NCBI GenBank assembly: GCA_964611275.1
Contig: CAZSZS010000138.1
Coordinates: 1 to 14,784, forward strand
Origin: WJMT01 sp964611275
GTDB lineage: Bacteria; Acidobacteriota; Aminicenantia; Aminicenantales; Aminicenantaceae
DNA length: 14,784 nucleotides
Reading direction: 5' to 3'
Positions 1 through 6,477 of the stretch are shown one piece after another. The position numbers were made by a program, and so were the translations under genes. The notes below the pieces were generated by a model. The model searched no databases. It was not told the origin of the DNA and worked only from the letters and a program-made list of their open reading frames with translations. Each line of letters begins with the position of its first letter. Within the stretch, counting starts at the first letter, position 1.

Positions 1-1047
1 GAATTCCCATTGGATATCACTATCAGTGAGCCCCAAAAAATAGAAAAAGTATTAATTCGCACAAAAAACATTGTTTCCTTTGAAAGGAGGATCGTTTTTC
101 TCGCTACTCTTATTAAAGGAACAAACGAGATCCCCTGTACAGGCATAGGGATCGATAGTGAAGCGGTTCCGGGTGCCTTTGATCTGAGGAGTCATATGCC
201 AAAAGATGCTGCTCTTAAAAAGAGCGATCAAGCCATGCTCATCGGCGCTGATCTAGCTGGGGACATCGGATTAGAAAAAGGAGATGTCTTATCGGTTAGA
301 ATGATCTCATCAACAGAGGACTTCAGCTGGAATGTCCTGGATCTGGAAATCAAGGGTTTGTTGAGAACACGAAATCCTCAAATCGACCGGACTGCCATAT
401 ATGTACCGTTATCCGTTGCACAGGAAAGCTTAGGATTAGGAGAATCGGTTACTGAAATCGCGGTCAGACTTAAGAACAGAAGACAGGCGCCAAAACTGAA
501 AGAATCCCTTATGAAAGAACTGAATAGAGCGGATCAGTTCTATGAAGTAAAGAGCTACCAGGACCTTGCTTCTGACTTCCTTAAATTCCGAAAGATGCGT
601 TCCCGCTACCGTTCGGTTGTTCCGATCATCATGCTTATTATCGCGACCCTGGGAATCACCAACACCATGTTCATGGCTGTGTTCGAACGGACGAGAGAGA
701 TCGGGATCCTCGCCGCCATGGGAATGCGCAAAAAAGAACTGATGACCCTGTTCATTCTCGAGGGGACTTTTATCGGTTTTTTTGGTTCGGCAGCAGCCTG
801 TATTCTGGGCGGGCTCAGTGGACTGTATCTCGAAGTCAAAGGCGTCAATATTTCCTTTATAGGAGAAGGCATGTCTGAATTTGCCTCATCCATCTATCCG
901 ATCAAAGATATTTTTTACGGAGACGTGACCCTAAGCAGTCTCATCTTTGTCCTCATCTTTGGAACAATCATAGCTGCCATGGCCAGTGTTTATCCTGCTT
1001 ACAAAGCAGCGCAGCTTCATCCTACAGAGGCGTTAAGGTACGTGTGA
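1..1047 (+). CDS. FtsX/LolE-type ABC transporter permease, 5'-truncated
   Basis: Inner-membrane permease subunit of a LolCDE/MacB-type ABC transporter, a class that drives export or release of substrates from the periplasmic face. The frame is open to base 1, so the true start and first membrane helix lie outside the window; a TTG at position 10 is only the first possible start inside it. Counting from that codon, residues 1-195 are the periplasmic core (with the usual conserved stretch near DRTAIYVPLSVAQ). Three membrane segments follow at about 203-223, 246-272 and 308-330. The cytoplasmic loop ERTREIGILAAMG (225-237) is the coupling motif that contacts the ATPase, and the C-terminal YPAYKAAQLHPTEALRYV is typical of the family. 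The next permease starts 4 bases after the stop, so the two are surely co-transcribed and probably act as a heterodimer like LolC/LolE. The ATPase is expected upstream. Substrate unknown. Confidence 0.9.
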   Translation, partial: EFPLDITISEPQKIEKVLIRTKNIVSFERRIVFLATLIKGTNEIPCTGIGIDSEAVPGAFDLRSHMPKDAALKKSDQAMLIGADLAGDIGLEKGDVLSVRMISSTEDFSWNVLDLEIKGLLRTRNPQIDRTAIYVPLSVAQESLGLGESVTEIAVRLKNRRQAPKLKESLMKELNRADQFYEVKSYQDLASDFLKFRKMRSRYRSVVPIIMLIIATLGITNTMFMAVFERTREIGILAAMGMRKKELMTLFILEGTFIGFFGSAAACILGGLSGLYLEVKGVNISFIGEGMSEFASSIYPIKDIFYGDVTLSSLIFVLIFGTIIAAMASVYPAYKAAQLHPTEALRYV

Positions 1048-1051
1048 TACG

Positions 1052-2305
1052 ATGCGTGGACGGTTCCGTCATCTGGCATGGAGAAACATCTGGAGAAACA
1101 GGAGACGGACTCTGCTTACATCTCTGGCAATTGCCTTTGGCGTGATGTTCCTCGTTTTTATCCAGAGCTATATCAAGGGGGTCTCTGAGAGCTTTCTTGA
1201 AAATATGGTCCGGAGCGAAACAGGTCATATTAGAATCGCAAAGGAGGACTATCTGCGTTTAGAGAGAATCCTGCCTAAAGAGCACTTGATCTTTGACTTC
1301 ATGGAAATCGAGGACAGCATTCAAGATGTGACGGGAATCGACACTTTGACAGAGAGGATCAAGTTTCTGCTGGTCCTTTCCCGGGACGAAAAAAGCCAGC
1401 CCTGTGTGGCTGTGGGCATCGATCCCGAAAAGGAGAAAAAATTTCTGGATCTTGAAAATTACATAGTTGAGGGCCAATACCTGGATTCATCCTCATCGCC
1501 GGAAATGCTGCTCGGCCGGAAACTCGCTGATGAATTAGGTGTTTCCATCGGGAGTGAACTATTTGTCGCCACAACTGACATCAATTATTCCCTGTATGCC
1601 CTTACGTTCACGGTCAATGGTATCTTCCAGACCGGATTTGACAAAATAGACAAAAGCCTCTTCTATATTCCCCTCGAAAGCGCTCAGACATTACTCGACT
1701 GCCCCGGTGCGGTCCATGAGATCCTCCTTCTCCTAAAAAATCCTGACGCGGCCATAAAAACCGCCCGGGATATCGAAAAGAAGCTCGAAGCAGAGGGCCA
1801 TCCGGGGATCACGGCCGCCCCCTGGAAAACGCACTACTTTGTTAAGTTTCTTTCCTTTGCCAAAAGCATCCGAATTCTCCTGCTCGTTATTGTCTTCCTT
1901 ATTGTGGCGCTTGTTATTCTCAATACTATGATCATGTCGGTCATGGAAAGAATCCATGAGATCGGCATTATGAAATCATTCGGGATGAAAGAGAGAGAGA
2001 TCAGGCTCCTCTTTCTTGTGGAGTCTTTTTACATTGGGATCATAGGGTCTCTTGCAGGCGGAGGGATCGGTGCGGCCGTATCTGTCATCACCCAAAAAAC
2101 AGGGCTTGATTTCAGTGCTGCCTTTGACAGGATAAAAGTTCCTCTTCCCTTTGTCAGCAGTGTTTATTATCCTGATTTCACCCTTTATTTCCTCATTAAC
2201 TCGATTGTATTCGGTGTGGTCATCGCATTGATAGCAGCCCTTTATCCCGCTGTGAAAGGTTCAAAGATGTCTCCTGTGCAGGCACTCCGGTCTGGTCTGA
2301 AGTAA
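1052..2305 (+). CDS. FtsX/LolE-type ABC transporter permease
   Basis: Complete 417-residue second permease of the same transporter. It begins with the family signature LAWRNIWRNRRRTLLTSLAI, a positively charged cytoplasmic end leading into membrane helix 1 (about 20-40). A MacB-like periplasmic core spans about 41-268. Helices 2-4 lie at about 272-292, 318-347 and 376-399. The coupling loop MERIHEIGIMKSFGMKEREI (298-317) and the C-terminal YPAVKGSKMSPVQALRSGLK match the pattern of the preceding gene, so the two are tandem paralogues. The ATG lies 4 bases after the upstream stop with only a weak, distant AAGG before it, which suggests translational coupling. A LolA-like secreted protein follows 43 bases later. 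That context points to handling of lipoprotein or another hydrophobic cargo, but canonical LolC or LolE identity cannot be claimed from sequence alone. Confidence 0.92.
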   Translation: MRGRFRHLAWRNIWRNRRRTLLTSLAIAFGVMFLVFIQSYIKGVSESFLENMVRSETGHIRIAKEDYLRLERILPKEHLIFDFMEIEDSIQDVTGIDTLTERIKFLLVLSRDEKSQPCVAVGIDPEKEKKFLDLENYIVEGQYLDSSSSPEMLLGRKLADELGVSIGSELFVATTDINYSLYALTFTVNGIFQTGFDKIDKSLFYIPLESAQTLLDCPGAVHEILLLLKNPDAAIKTARDIEKKLEAEGHPGITAAPWKTHYFVKFLSFAKSIRILLLVIVFLIVALVILNTMIMSVMERIHEIGIMKSFGMKEREIRLLFLVESFYIGIIGSLAGGGIGAAVSVITQKTGLDFSAAFDRIKVPLPFVSSVYYPDFTLYFLINSIVFGVVIALIAALYPAVKGSKMSPVQALRSGLK

Positions 2306-2334
2306 AGAAGATATGATATGATTTTAAGGACAAG

Positions 2335-2339
2335 AAGGA
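2335..2339 (+). promoter_or_regulatory. Shine-Dalgarno site of the LolA-like gene
   Basis: AAGGA, 9 bases before the ATG at 2349. An earlier ATG at 2344 is only 4 bases away and opens a two-codon frame (ATG AAA TGA), so spacing favours 2349 as the real start. Confidence 0.6.
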
Positions 2340-2348
2340 CAAAATGAA

Positions 2349-3170
2349 ATGAGAAACATCACTCTCATTACGGTTTTCGTTTTTTCTGCATCGTTCAGCG
2401 GGCAGGGCCAAGCTTCCCTTACACCAGAAGATATCCTCTCCAAAATGAGTCAGAATCTATCATCCAGTTCTCTCTATACAGAGACGGAAATGCGCATTAC
2501 TATAGGCAGAAAGACCCTGACAAAGACTTTCATAAGCTTTTCAGAGGGGCCTGAAAAATCATTTATCGAATTCCTGGGCCCTCAAAGAGACAGAGGGACA
2601 AAAATTCTTAAAATCGGGAAAGTCCTGAAGATCTACTTCCCCTCTGCAGGGCGGATCCAGCGATACTCCCAGCATATGCTCAAACAAAGACTCATGGGAT
2701 CGGATTTTTCTTATGAGGACATAACCGAACGGGACAAGGAATTAAACAAAGACTACACAGCCTGTCTCCTTGATGAAGAAGAATTCCAAGGCGTTCCCTG
2801 CTTTGTTGTGCATCTGGAATCGAAAACTCCTCAAAGCAATTACTATACGCAGAAAATATGGGTGGATAAGAAAAATTTCGTTGGACGAAAGGTTGAATTT
2901 TACGCCCGGAGCGGAAAGCTTTTAAAGGTACTGACCGTCGATGAGGTGAGGCTTATCGAAGGCCGTTTTTATCCCGTCAAATTCACCATGCAGGACAAAC
3001 TGAGAACAAACACAAAGACCGAAATCATCCTTAAGGAAATTCGATTCGACACACCTATTCCCGAGGACACCTTCACAGAAAGAAACCTGCTATGGGGACA
3101 TCCCATGATTTATCATTTCCCTGAGAATCCTCTTAAATGGACTTTTTTGGGGCCAAAATGGCCTGTTTAA
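2349..3170 (+). CDS. LolA-like outer-membrane lipoprotein-sorting family protein
   Basis: Periplasmic protein of 273 residues in the broad LolA/LolB-like fold family often annotated as outer membrane lipoprotein-sorting protein. Residues 1-22 form a signal peptide with a likely signal peptidase I site around GQA-S. There is no lipobox cysteine, so it should be soluble in the periplasm. The family's characteristic segments are visible: a GP-type turn at 77-83 (LGPQRDRGTKIL), KIYFPSAGRIQRYS at 94-107, LMGSDFSYEDI at 115-125, and an alternating strand pattern through QKIWVDKKNFVGRKVEFYARSGK (168-190). Such proteins bind a lipid or lipoprotein acyl chain in a half-barrel. It follows two FtsX/LolE-type permeases by 43 bases on the same strand, so it is probably the carrier or partner of that transporter. 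It lacks enough resemblance to E. coli LolA to be named lolA. Confidence 0.85.
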   Translation: MRNITLITVFVFSASFSGQGQASLTPEDILSKMSQNLSSSSLYTETEMRITIGRKTLTKTFISFSEGPEKSFIEFLGPQRDRGTKILKIGKVLKIYFPSAGRIQRYSQHMLKQRLMGSDFSYEDITERDKELNKDYTACLLDEEEFQGVPCFVVHLESKTPQSNYYTQKIWVDKKNFVGRKVEFYARSGKLLKVLTVDEVRLIEGRFYPVKFTMQDKLRTNTKTEIILKEIRFDTPIPEDTFTERNLLWGHPMIYHFPENPLKWTFLGPKWPV

Positions 3171-3201
3171 GAGAGTAAAAAGGCGCTCATTTCTTTCTAA
3201 T

Positions 3202-3218
3202 TTATTTATAATAAATAA
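3202..3218. repeat. AT-only palindrome in a convergent intergenic gap
   Basis: TTATTTAT and ATAAATAA flank a single A as a perfect 17-base palindrome. It lies between the 3' end of the LolA-like gene and the 3' end of the convergent tRNA-Arg. With no GC pairs and no clean T-run, it is not a standard terminator, though it could form a weak hairpin in either transcript. Confidence 0.4.
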
Positions 3219-3247
3219 CATACCATGGTCCGACCCCCAATATAAAA

Positions 3248-3321
3248 TACGCCTGGCCGGATTCGAACCGGCGACCTATGGATTAGGAATCCATCGCTCT
3301 ATCCTGCTGAGCTACAGGCGT
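3248..3321 (-). tRNA. tRNA-Arg (anticodon CCU)
   Basis: A full 74-base cloverleaf folds on the minus strand. The acceptor stem ACGCCTG pairs with CAGGCGT, followed by discriminator A. The D-arm has stem GCTC/GAGC. The anticodon stem is ATGGA/TCCAT with loop TTCCTAA, giving anticodon CCT, which reads the arginine codon AGG. The variable loop is AGGTC, and the T-arm GCCGG-TTCGAAT-CCGGC is perfect. CCA is not encoded, because TTT follows the discriminator, so it must be added enzymatically. It lies 51 bases downstream of recD2 on the same strand and may be read from that transcript. No integrase or attachment-site duplication was seen beside it. Confidence 0.96.
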
Positions 3322-3372
3322 ATAAAATCAAACCAAACGACCTTCCTTTTATATCTAAAAAATGAAAAAGGG

Positions 3373-5568
3373 TCAAGACGGCTCTTCGGCTTTCCTGTTC
3401 CATCGCTCCTGATTCATCAGGTCTATCAATTTCTTCTTTAAAAGCCCGTTCCTCAATATGGGTTTGTTGTTCTTTATCGCGATATACAGGGCTTTGTACG
3501 AACCGATGATGCAGCTCAATCTTTTGGCCCGGGTCAGAGCTGTGTAAAACAGATTCCTCTGAAGCATGATGTAATGCTGTGTCAGAAGAGGCATGACCAC
3601 TGCCTGGTACTCGCTGCCCTGTGATTTGTGAACGGATATCGCATAAGCATTCACGATCTCATTGACCTCTTCTCTGGAATACAGGACTTCTTTTCCGTCA
3701 AAATCAACCAGCACACTGTATGTCTTTTTGTCAATATCCTTGACCCTGCCTATATCCCCGTTAAATACTTCTTTTTCATAGTTATTCCGGATCTGCATCA
3801 CTTTATCCCTGATTCTTATATCTCTCTTTCCGAACTTAAGTCCTTCGCTTCCCGGATTCAGCCGCTTCTGCAGTTCTTCATTCAGGTGATCCACCCCGAC
3901 CAATCCTCTGTACATAGGGCTTATGACCTGGATCTGTGTGGAAAGAGGCGGAAGACCGAGCTTGTCCGGAATGCGGTGCGCACACATATCCATGATCAAT
4001 TTGAAAACCTTTTGCTCATCCTCATTGTAAATGAAATAAAAATCCGAATCCTCATCCCCTTTTTTAGGTTTTATAATGGACTTGCCCTGGTTGATTCTAT
4101 GGGCGTTGCTTACAATGAGGCTGTGACTTTCCTGTCTGAATATCTTACTCAAAACAAGAACATCAAAGGTCCCGGAATCTATGATGTCCTTCAACAAAGC
4201 GCCCGGTCCCACTGAGGGAAGCTGATCCTTATCCCCTACTAAAATAAGATGCATATGCCTGGGAACCGCTTTTAACAAATGGTACATCAGAGGCAGATCA
4301 ACCATGGAAAATTCGTCTATAAGCAAGACATCGCCTTCAAGGGGATGCACTTCATTTCTTCTGAATTTTCCCGTCTTGGAAAGATATTCCAGAGTCCTAT
4401 GGATGGTCTTGGCTTGTTTTCCAGTGGCTTCTGAAAGCCTTTTGGCAGCTCTCCCTGTCGGCGCTGTAAGAATGATCTTCTTTTCCCACTTCCTAAAGAT
4501 ACTGACGATGGCCTTGACTATGGTGGTCTTGCCTGTTCCGGGGCCTCCTGTGATGACCAGGATTTTCTTGAAAAGGCTGTCCTTTATCGCGCGTTTTTGT
4601 TCGTAAGTGAAATCGATGCGGGACGTTGCTTCTATTTGCTTTACGGCCTTTTCAACATCGAACAAAGGTCTTTTAGAAGGGAAAGACACAAGGCCGTAAA
4701 GGGAAGAGGCCACTTCTTCTTCTGCTTCATGGAAGAATGGCAGATAAACAGCACTATCCCCGTCAAGTTTCTCAGTGACCACCAATTTCTGCTTCTCAAG
4801 AGACGCCATGGCTGAAAGGAAACCCTGACTCTCAATTCCCAGGTCTTCACAGCAGGCTCTTAAAAGTTCTGACTTCTTAGCATAAACATGACCGTTTTCA
4901 CTGCATTTCTCCAAAAGATAATGGATATAAGCTTTGATCCTTTCCTGCGAGCCGGGGTCCATACCCAGCTTTAAAGCCATGCTGTCTGCTGTTTTAAATC
5001 CAATGCCCCAAATATCATAACAGGCCTGGTACGGATTGGTCTTTATGATATGAAAAGCTCTCTTTCCGTACTGTTTGTACAGCTTGGCGGCAAGGGTGCT
5101 TGAGACATTGTGTTCCTGTAGAAATATGATCAGTTCCCTAATATCTTCATGCTCGACCCACGACCTTTTGATCTCTCTGAGCTTTTTTTTGGCAATCCCC
5201 TCTACCTCACAGAGCTTCTCCGGTTCATCGGAAAGGACATCCATTGTGTTCTCTCCGAAACGCTGGATGATTCTTTTGGCGAGCACAGGTCCTATTCCGG
5301 AAACCATTCCTGAGGAAAGGAATTTTTCTACCCCCTTGGCTGAGGAAGGAAGGACCGGAATATAGTTATCCACATGAAACTGCTTGCCAAAACGAGGATT
5401 GATCTCCCATTTGCCGCTGAGTTTCAGCATTTCTCCCGGAGAAAGAGGCGGAAAATTCCCCACTACTGTTATGGCTTCTCCCCCTTCAAGAGAAAACCGG
5501 CAGACCGTGTAACCATTGTCCGGGCTGTAATACACTATGGAATCGATCGATCCCGCTAAATAGTCCAT
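3373..5568 (-). CDS. recD2: RecD2-type ATP-dependent 5'-3' DNA helicase
   Basis: Superfamily 1B helicase of 731 residues, the usual RecD2 length, of the kind found without RecB and RecC. An N-terminal OB-like region (1-75) is followed by helix-hairpin-helix DNA-binding repeats (about 75-200, for example SGIGPVLAKRII). The motor motifs are intact: Walker A GGPGTGKTT (341-349), TAPTGRAAKRL (368-378), Walker B LLIDEFSMVD (415-424), GDKDQLPSVGPG (445-456), FRQ (477-479), ISPMYRG (549-555), YAISVHKSQGSEYQ (642-655) and NLFYTALTRAK (672-682). The segment around 580-610 (RIRDKVMQIRNNYEKEVFNGDIGRV) is the SH3-like part of domain 2B. Family members act in DNA repair and replication-fork processing. 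The start lies 17 bases after the SAM hydrolase stop, so the two are probably one operon; no good Shine-Dalgarno precedes the ATG. tRNA-Arg follows. Confidence 0.95.
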   Translation of the reverse strand: MDYLAGSIDSIVYYSPDNGYTVCRFSLEGGEAITVVGNFPPLSPGEMLKLSGKWEINPRFGKQFHVDNYIPVLPSSAKGVEKFLSSGMVSGIGPVLAKRIIQRFGENTMDVLSDEPEKLCEVEGIAKKKLREIKRSWVEHEDIRELIIFLQEHNVSSTLAAKLYKQYGKRAFHIIKTNPYQACYDIWGIGFKTADSMALKLGMDPGSQERIKAYIHYLLEKCSENGHVYAKKSELLRACCEDLGIESQGFLSAMASLEKQKLVVTEKLDGDSAVYLPFFHEAEEEVASSLYGLVSFPSKRPLFDVEKAVKQIEATSRIDFTYEQKRAIKDSLFKKILVITGGPGTGKTTIVKAIVSIFRKWEKKIILTAPTGRAAKRLSEATGKQAKTIHRTLEYLSKTGKFRRNEVHPLEGDVLLIDEFSMVDLPLMYHLLKAVPRHMHLILVGDKDQLPSVGPGALLKDIIDSGTFDVLVLSKIFRQESHSLIVSNAHRINQGKSIIKPKKGDEDSDFYFIYNEDEQKVFKLIMDMCAHRIPDKLGLPPLSTQIQVISPMYRGLVGVDHLNEELQKRLNPGSEGLKFGKRDIRIRDKVMQIRNNYEKEVFNGDIGRVKDIDKKTYSVLVDFDGKEVLYSREEVNEIVNAYAISVHKSQGSEYQAVVMPLLTQHYIMLQRNLFYTALTRAKRLSCIIGSYKALYIAIKNNKPILRNGLLKKKLIDLMNQERWNRKAEEPS

Positions 5569-5585
5569 GTTGATGTTAAATCCAG

Positions 5586-6392
5586 TTACTCTTTTCTTTT
5601 GATTTTAAGCAGTACTGGATCTCCAGGTTTTGATTTTGTATCAGCTGCTGCAGAGCCCAGCCGTTTGGCGATCTCAATGAATCCCTGCCCGTTGACAAGC
5701 GACAACAGCTGACCTTTTTCAACTGACTCATAGCTTTCTCTGACCGGGATCTCTTTTTCCTGCAGGGAAATGACAAAGGAGCCTTCACCCGCTTCCCCGG
5801 CCAACTCAAGATATTCCCTCTCAGATATATTCGTGATAAGGTTCCCAAACCCGTCTTGATATAGGATCCTTCCCCAAATCTTATTCCCTTCTTTTTCAGG
5901 CTTGTCTATCGCCATTTTATGATAATCATCAATAACAGGACCGAAATTCTCTATTTTTATCCCCTTTGACAGCCATGCGGCCACCGGGGCCATCTTATCC
6001 CTTCCTTCAAAAGTCCGGCTTATTTCCGGAAGAAAATAGTGGCTGGAGTTCACTTCTCTCACAATGATCTCTTCATCTTCTTCCATAAACCAGCTGAGGA
6101 CACCGTTATCCGGGGCAACAAAAGCATAACCCAGGGATTCGGCAATGATGATTCTTCTGGATGTCCCTACTCCGGGGTCTACGACCACTAAAAAAATAGT
6201 CCCCGCCGGAAAATATTTGCAGCTCACTTTAAGAATAAAGGAAGCCGCAGATATATCAAAAGGGGGGACCTTGTTGGTTATATCCATAGGTCTTGCGTTC
6301 GGGTTTATACTGGCAATGACCCCTTTCATAGAGGCAGTGAAAAAATCACGGTCTCCAAAGTCAGTTAGAATGGCGATGATCGGCTGATCCAT
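5586..6392 (-). CDS. SAM hydrolase (adenosine-forming) family protein, DUF62
   Basis: Member of the DUF62/fluorinase fold family, 268 residues. Characterised relatives hydrolyse S-adenosylmethionine to adenosine and methionine with water or hydroxide as nucleophile. Family motifs are clear: ILTDFGDRD (8-16), VVDPGVGTSRR (70-80), FVAPDNGVLS (91-100), RTFEGRDKMAPVAAW (126-140) and DGFGNLITNI (180-189). The C-terminal domain (about 165-268) is the small beta domain of the family. Of the Asp-Arg-His triad described in characterised hydrolases, Asp72 and Arg79 match in identity and spacing. The expected His of the FHGRD motif is Glu129 here (FEGRD), so activity cannot be assumed. No signal peptide is present, so it is cytoplasmic. 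It is the first gene of a minus-strand unit with recD2 and is divergent from the AlkP-fold membrane protein. Confidence 0.9.
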   Translation of the reverse strand: MDQPIIAILTDFGDRDFFTASMKGVIASINPNARPMDITNKVPPFDISAASFILKVSCKYFPAGTIFLVVVDPGVGTSRRIIIAESLGYAFVAPDNGVLSWFMEEDEEIIVREVNSSHYFLPEISRTFEGRDKMAPVAAWLSKGIKIENFGPVIDDYHKMAIDKPEKEGNKIWGRILYQDGFGNLITNISEREYLELAGEAGEGSFVISLQEKEIPVRESYESVEKGQLLSLVNGQGFIEIAKRLGSAAADTKSKPGDPVLLKIKRKE

Positions 6393-6403
6393 TTTTCACT
6401 TTT

Positions 6404-6432
6404 ATATTATGGCATTCAGCGCTTCCGGTCAA
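6404..6432 (-). promoter_or_regulatory. Putative promoter of the SAM hydrolase-recD2 unit
   Basis: Minus strand: -35 TTGACC (6432-6427), then either TAATAT (6409-6404, 17-base spacer) or CATAAT preceded by TGC (6411-6406, 15-base spacer). Either choice puts the transcript start about 5-7 bases before the ATG at 6392, and no Shine-Dalgarno sequence is present. Confidence 0.5.
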
Positions 6433-6440
6433 CAGGATTA

Positions 6441-6469
6441 TTGACGAATCCCCCAAATCATGTTAACTT
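6441..6469 (+). promoter_or_regulatory. Putative promoter of the AlkP-fold membrane protein gene
   Basis: -35 TTGACG (6441-6446), a 17-base spacer, and -10 TAACTT (6464-6469) preceded by the TGn extension at 6461-6463. The expected start of transcription, about 6476, is within two bases of the ATG at 6478. No Shine-Dalgarno sequence precedes that ATG. Confidence 0.5.
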
Positions 6470-6477
6470 TTTGAATA

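Noticed and set aside
1..6. GAATTC (EcoRI site) at the very first base, a possible cloning junction
   Set aside because: The same hexamer occurs elsewhere in the window (for example near 2569 and 2782), and the permease frame runs through it, so nothing shows a join.
3171..3200. GAGAG/CGCTC hairpin after the LolA-like gene as a terminator
   Set aside because: The arms have a mismatch and are too short; the following T-rich tract is interrupted.
3248..3321. tRNA-Arg as an integration site for a mobile element
   Set aside because: No integrase, no repeat of the tRNA 3' end, and ordinary housekeeping genes lie on both sides.
3628..4215. 195-codon plus-strand open frame inside recD2
   Set aside because: It lies fully antisense to a helicase gene with every motif intact, has no family resemblance, and is best explained as the shadow of recD2 codon usage.
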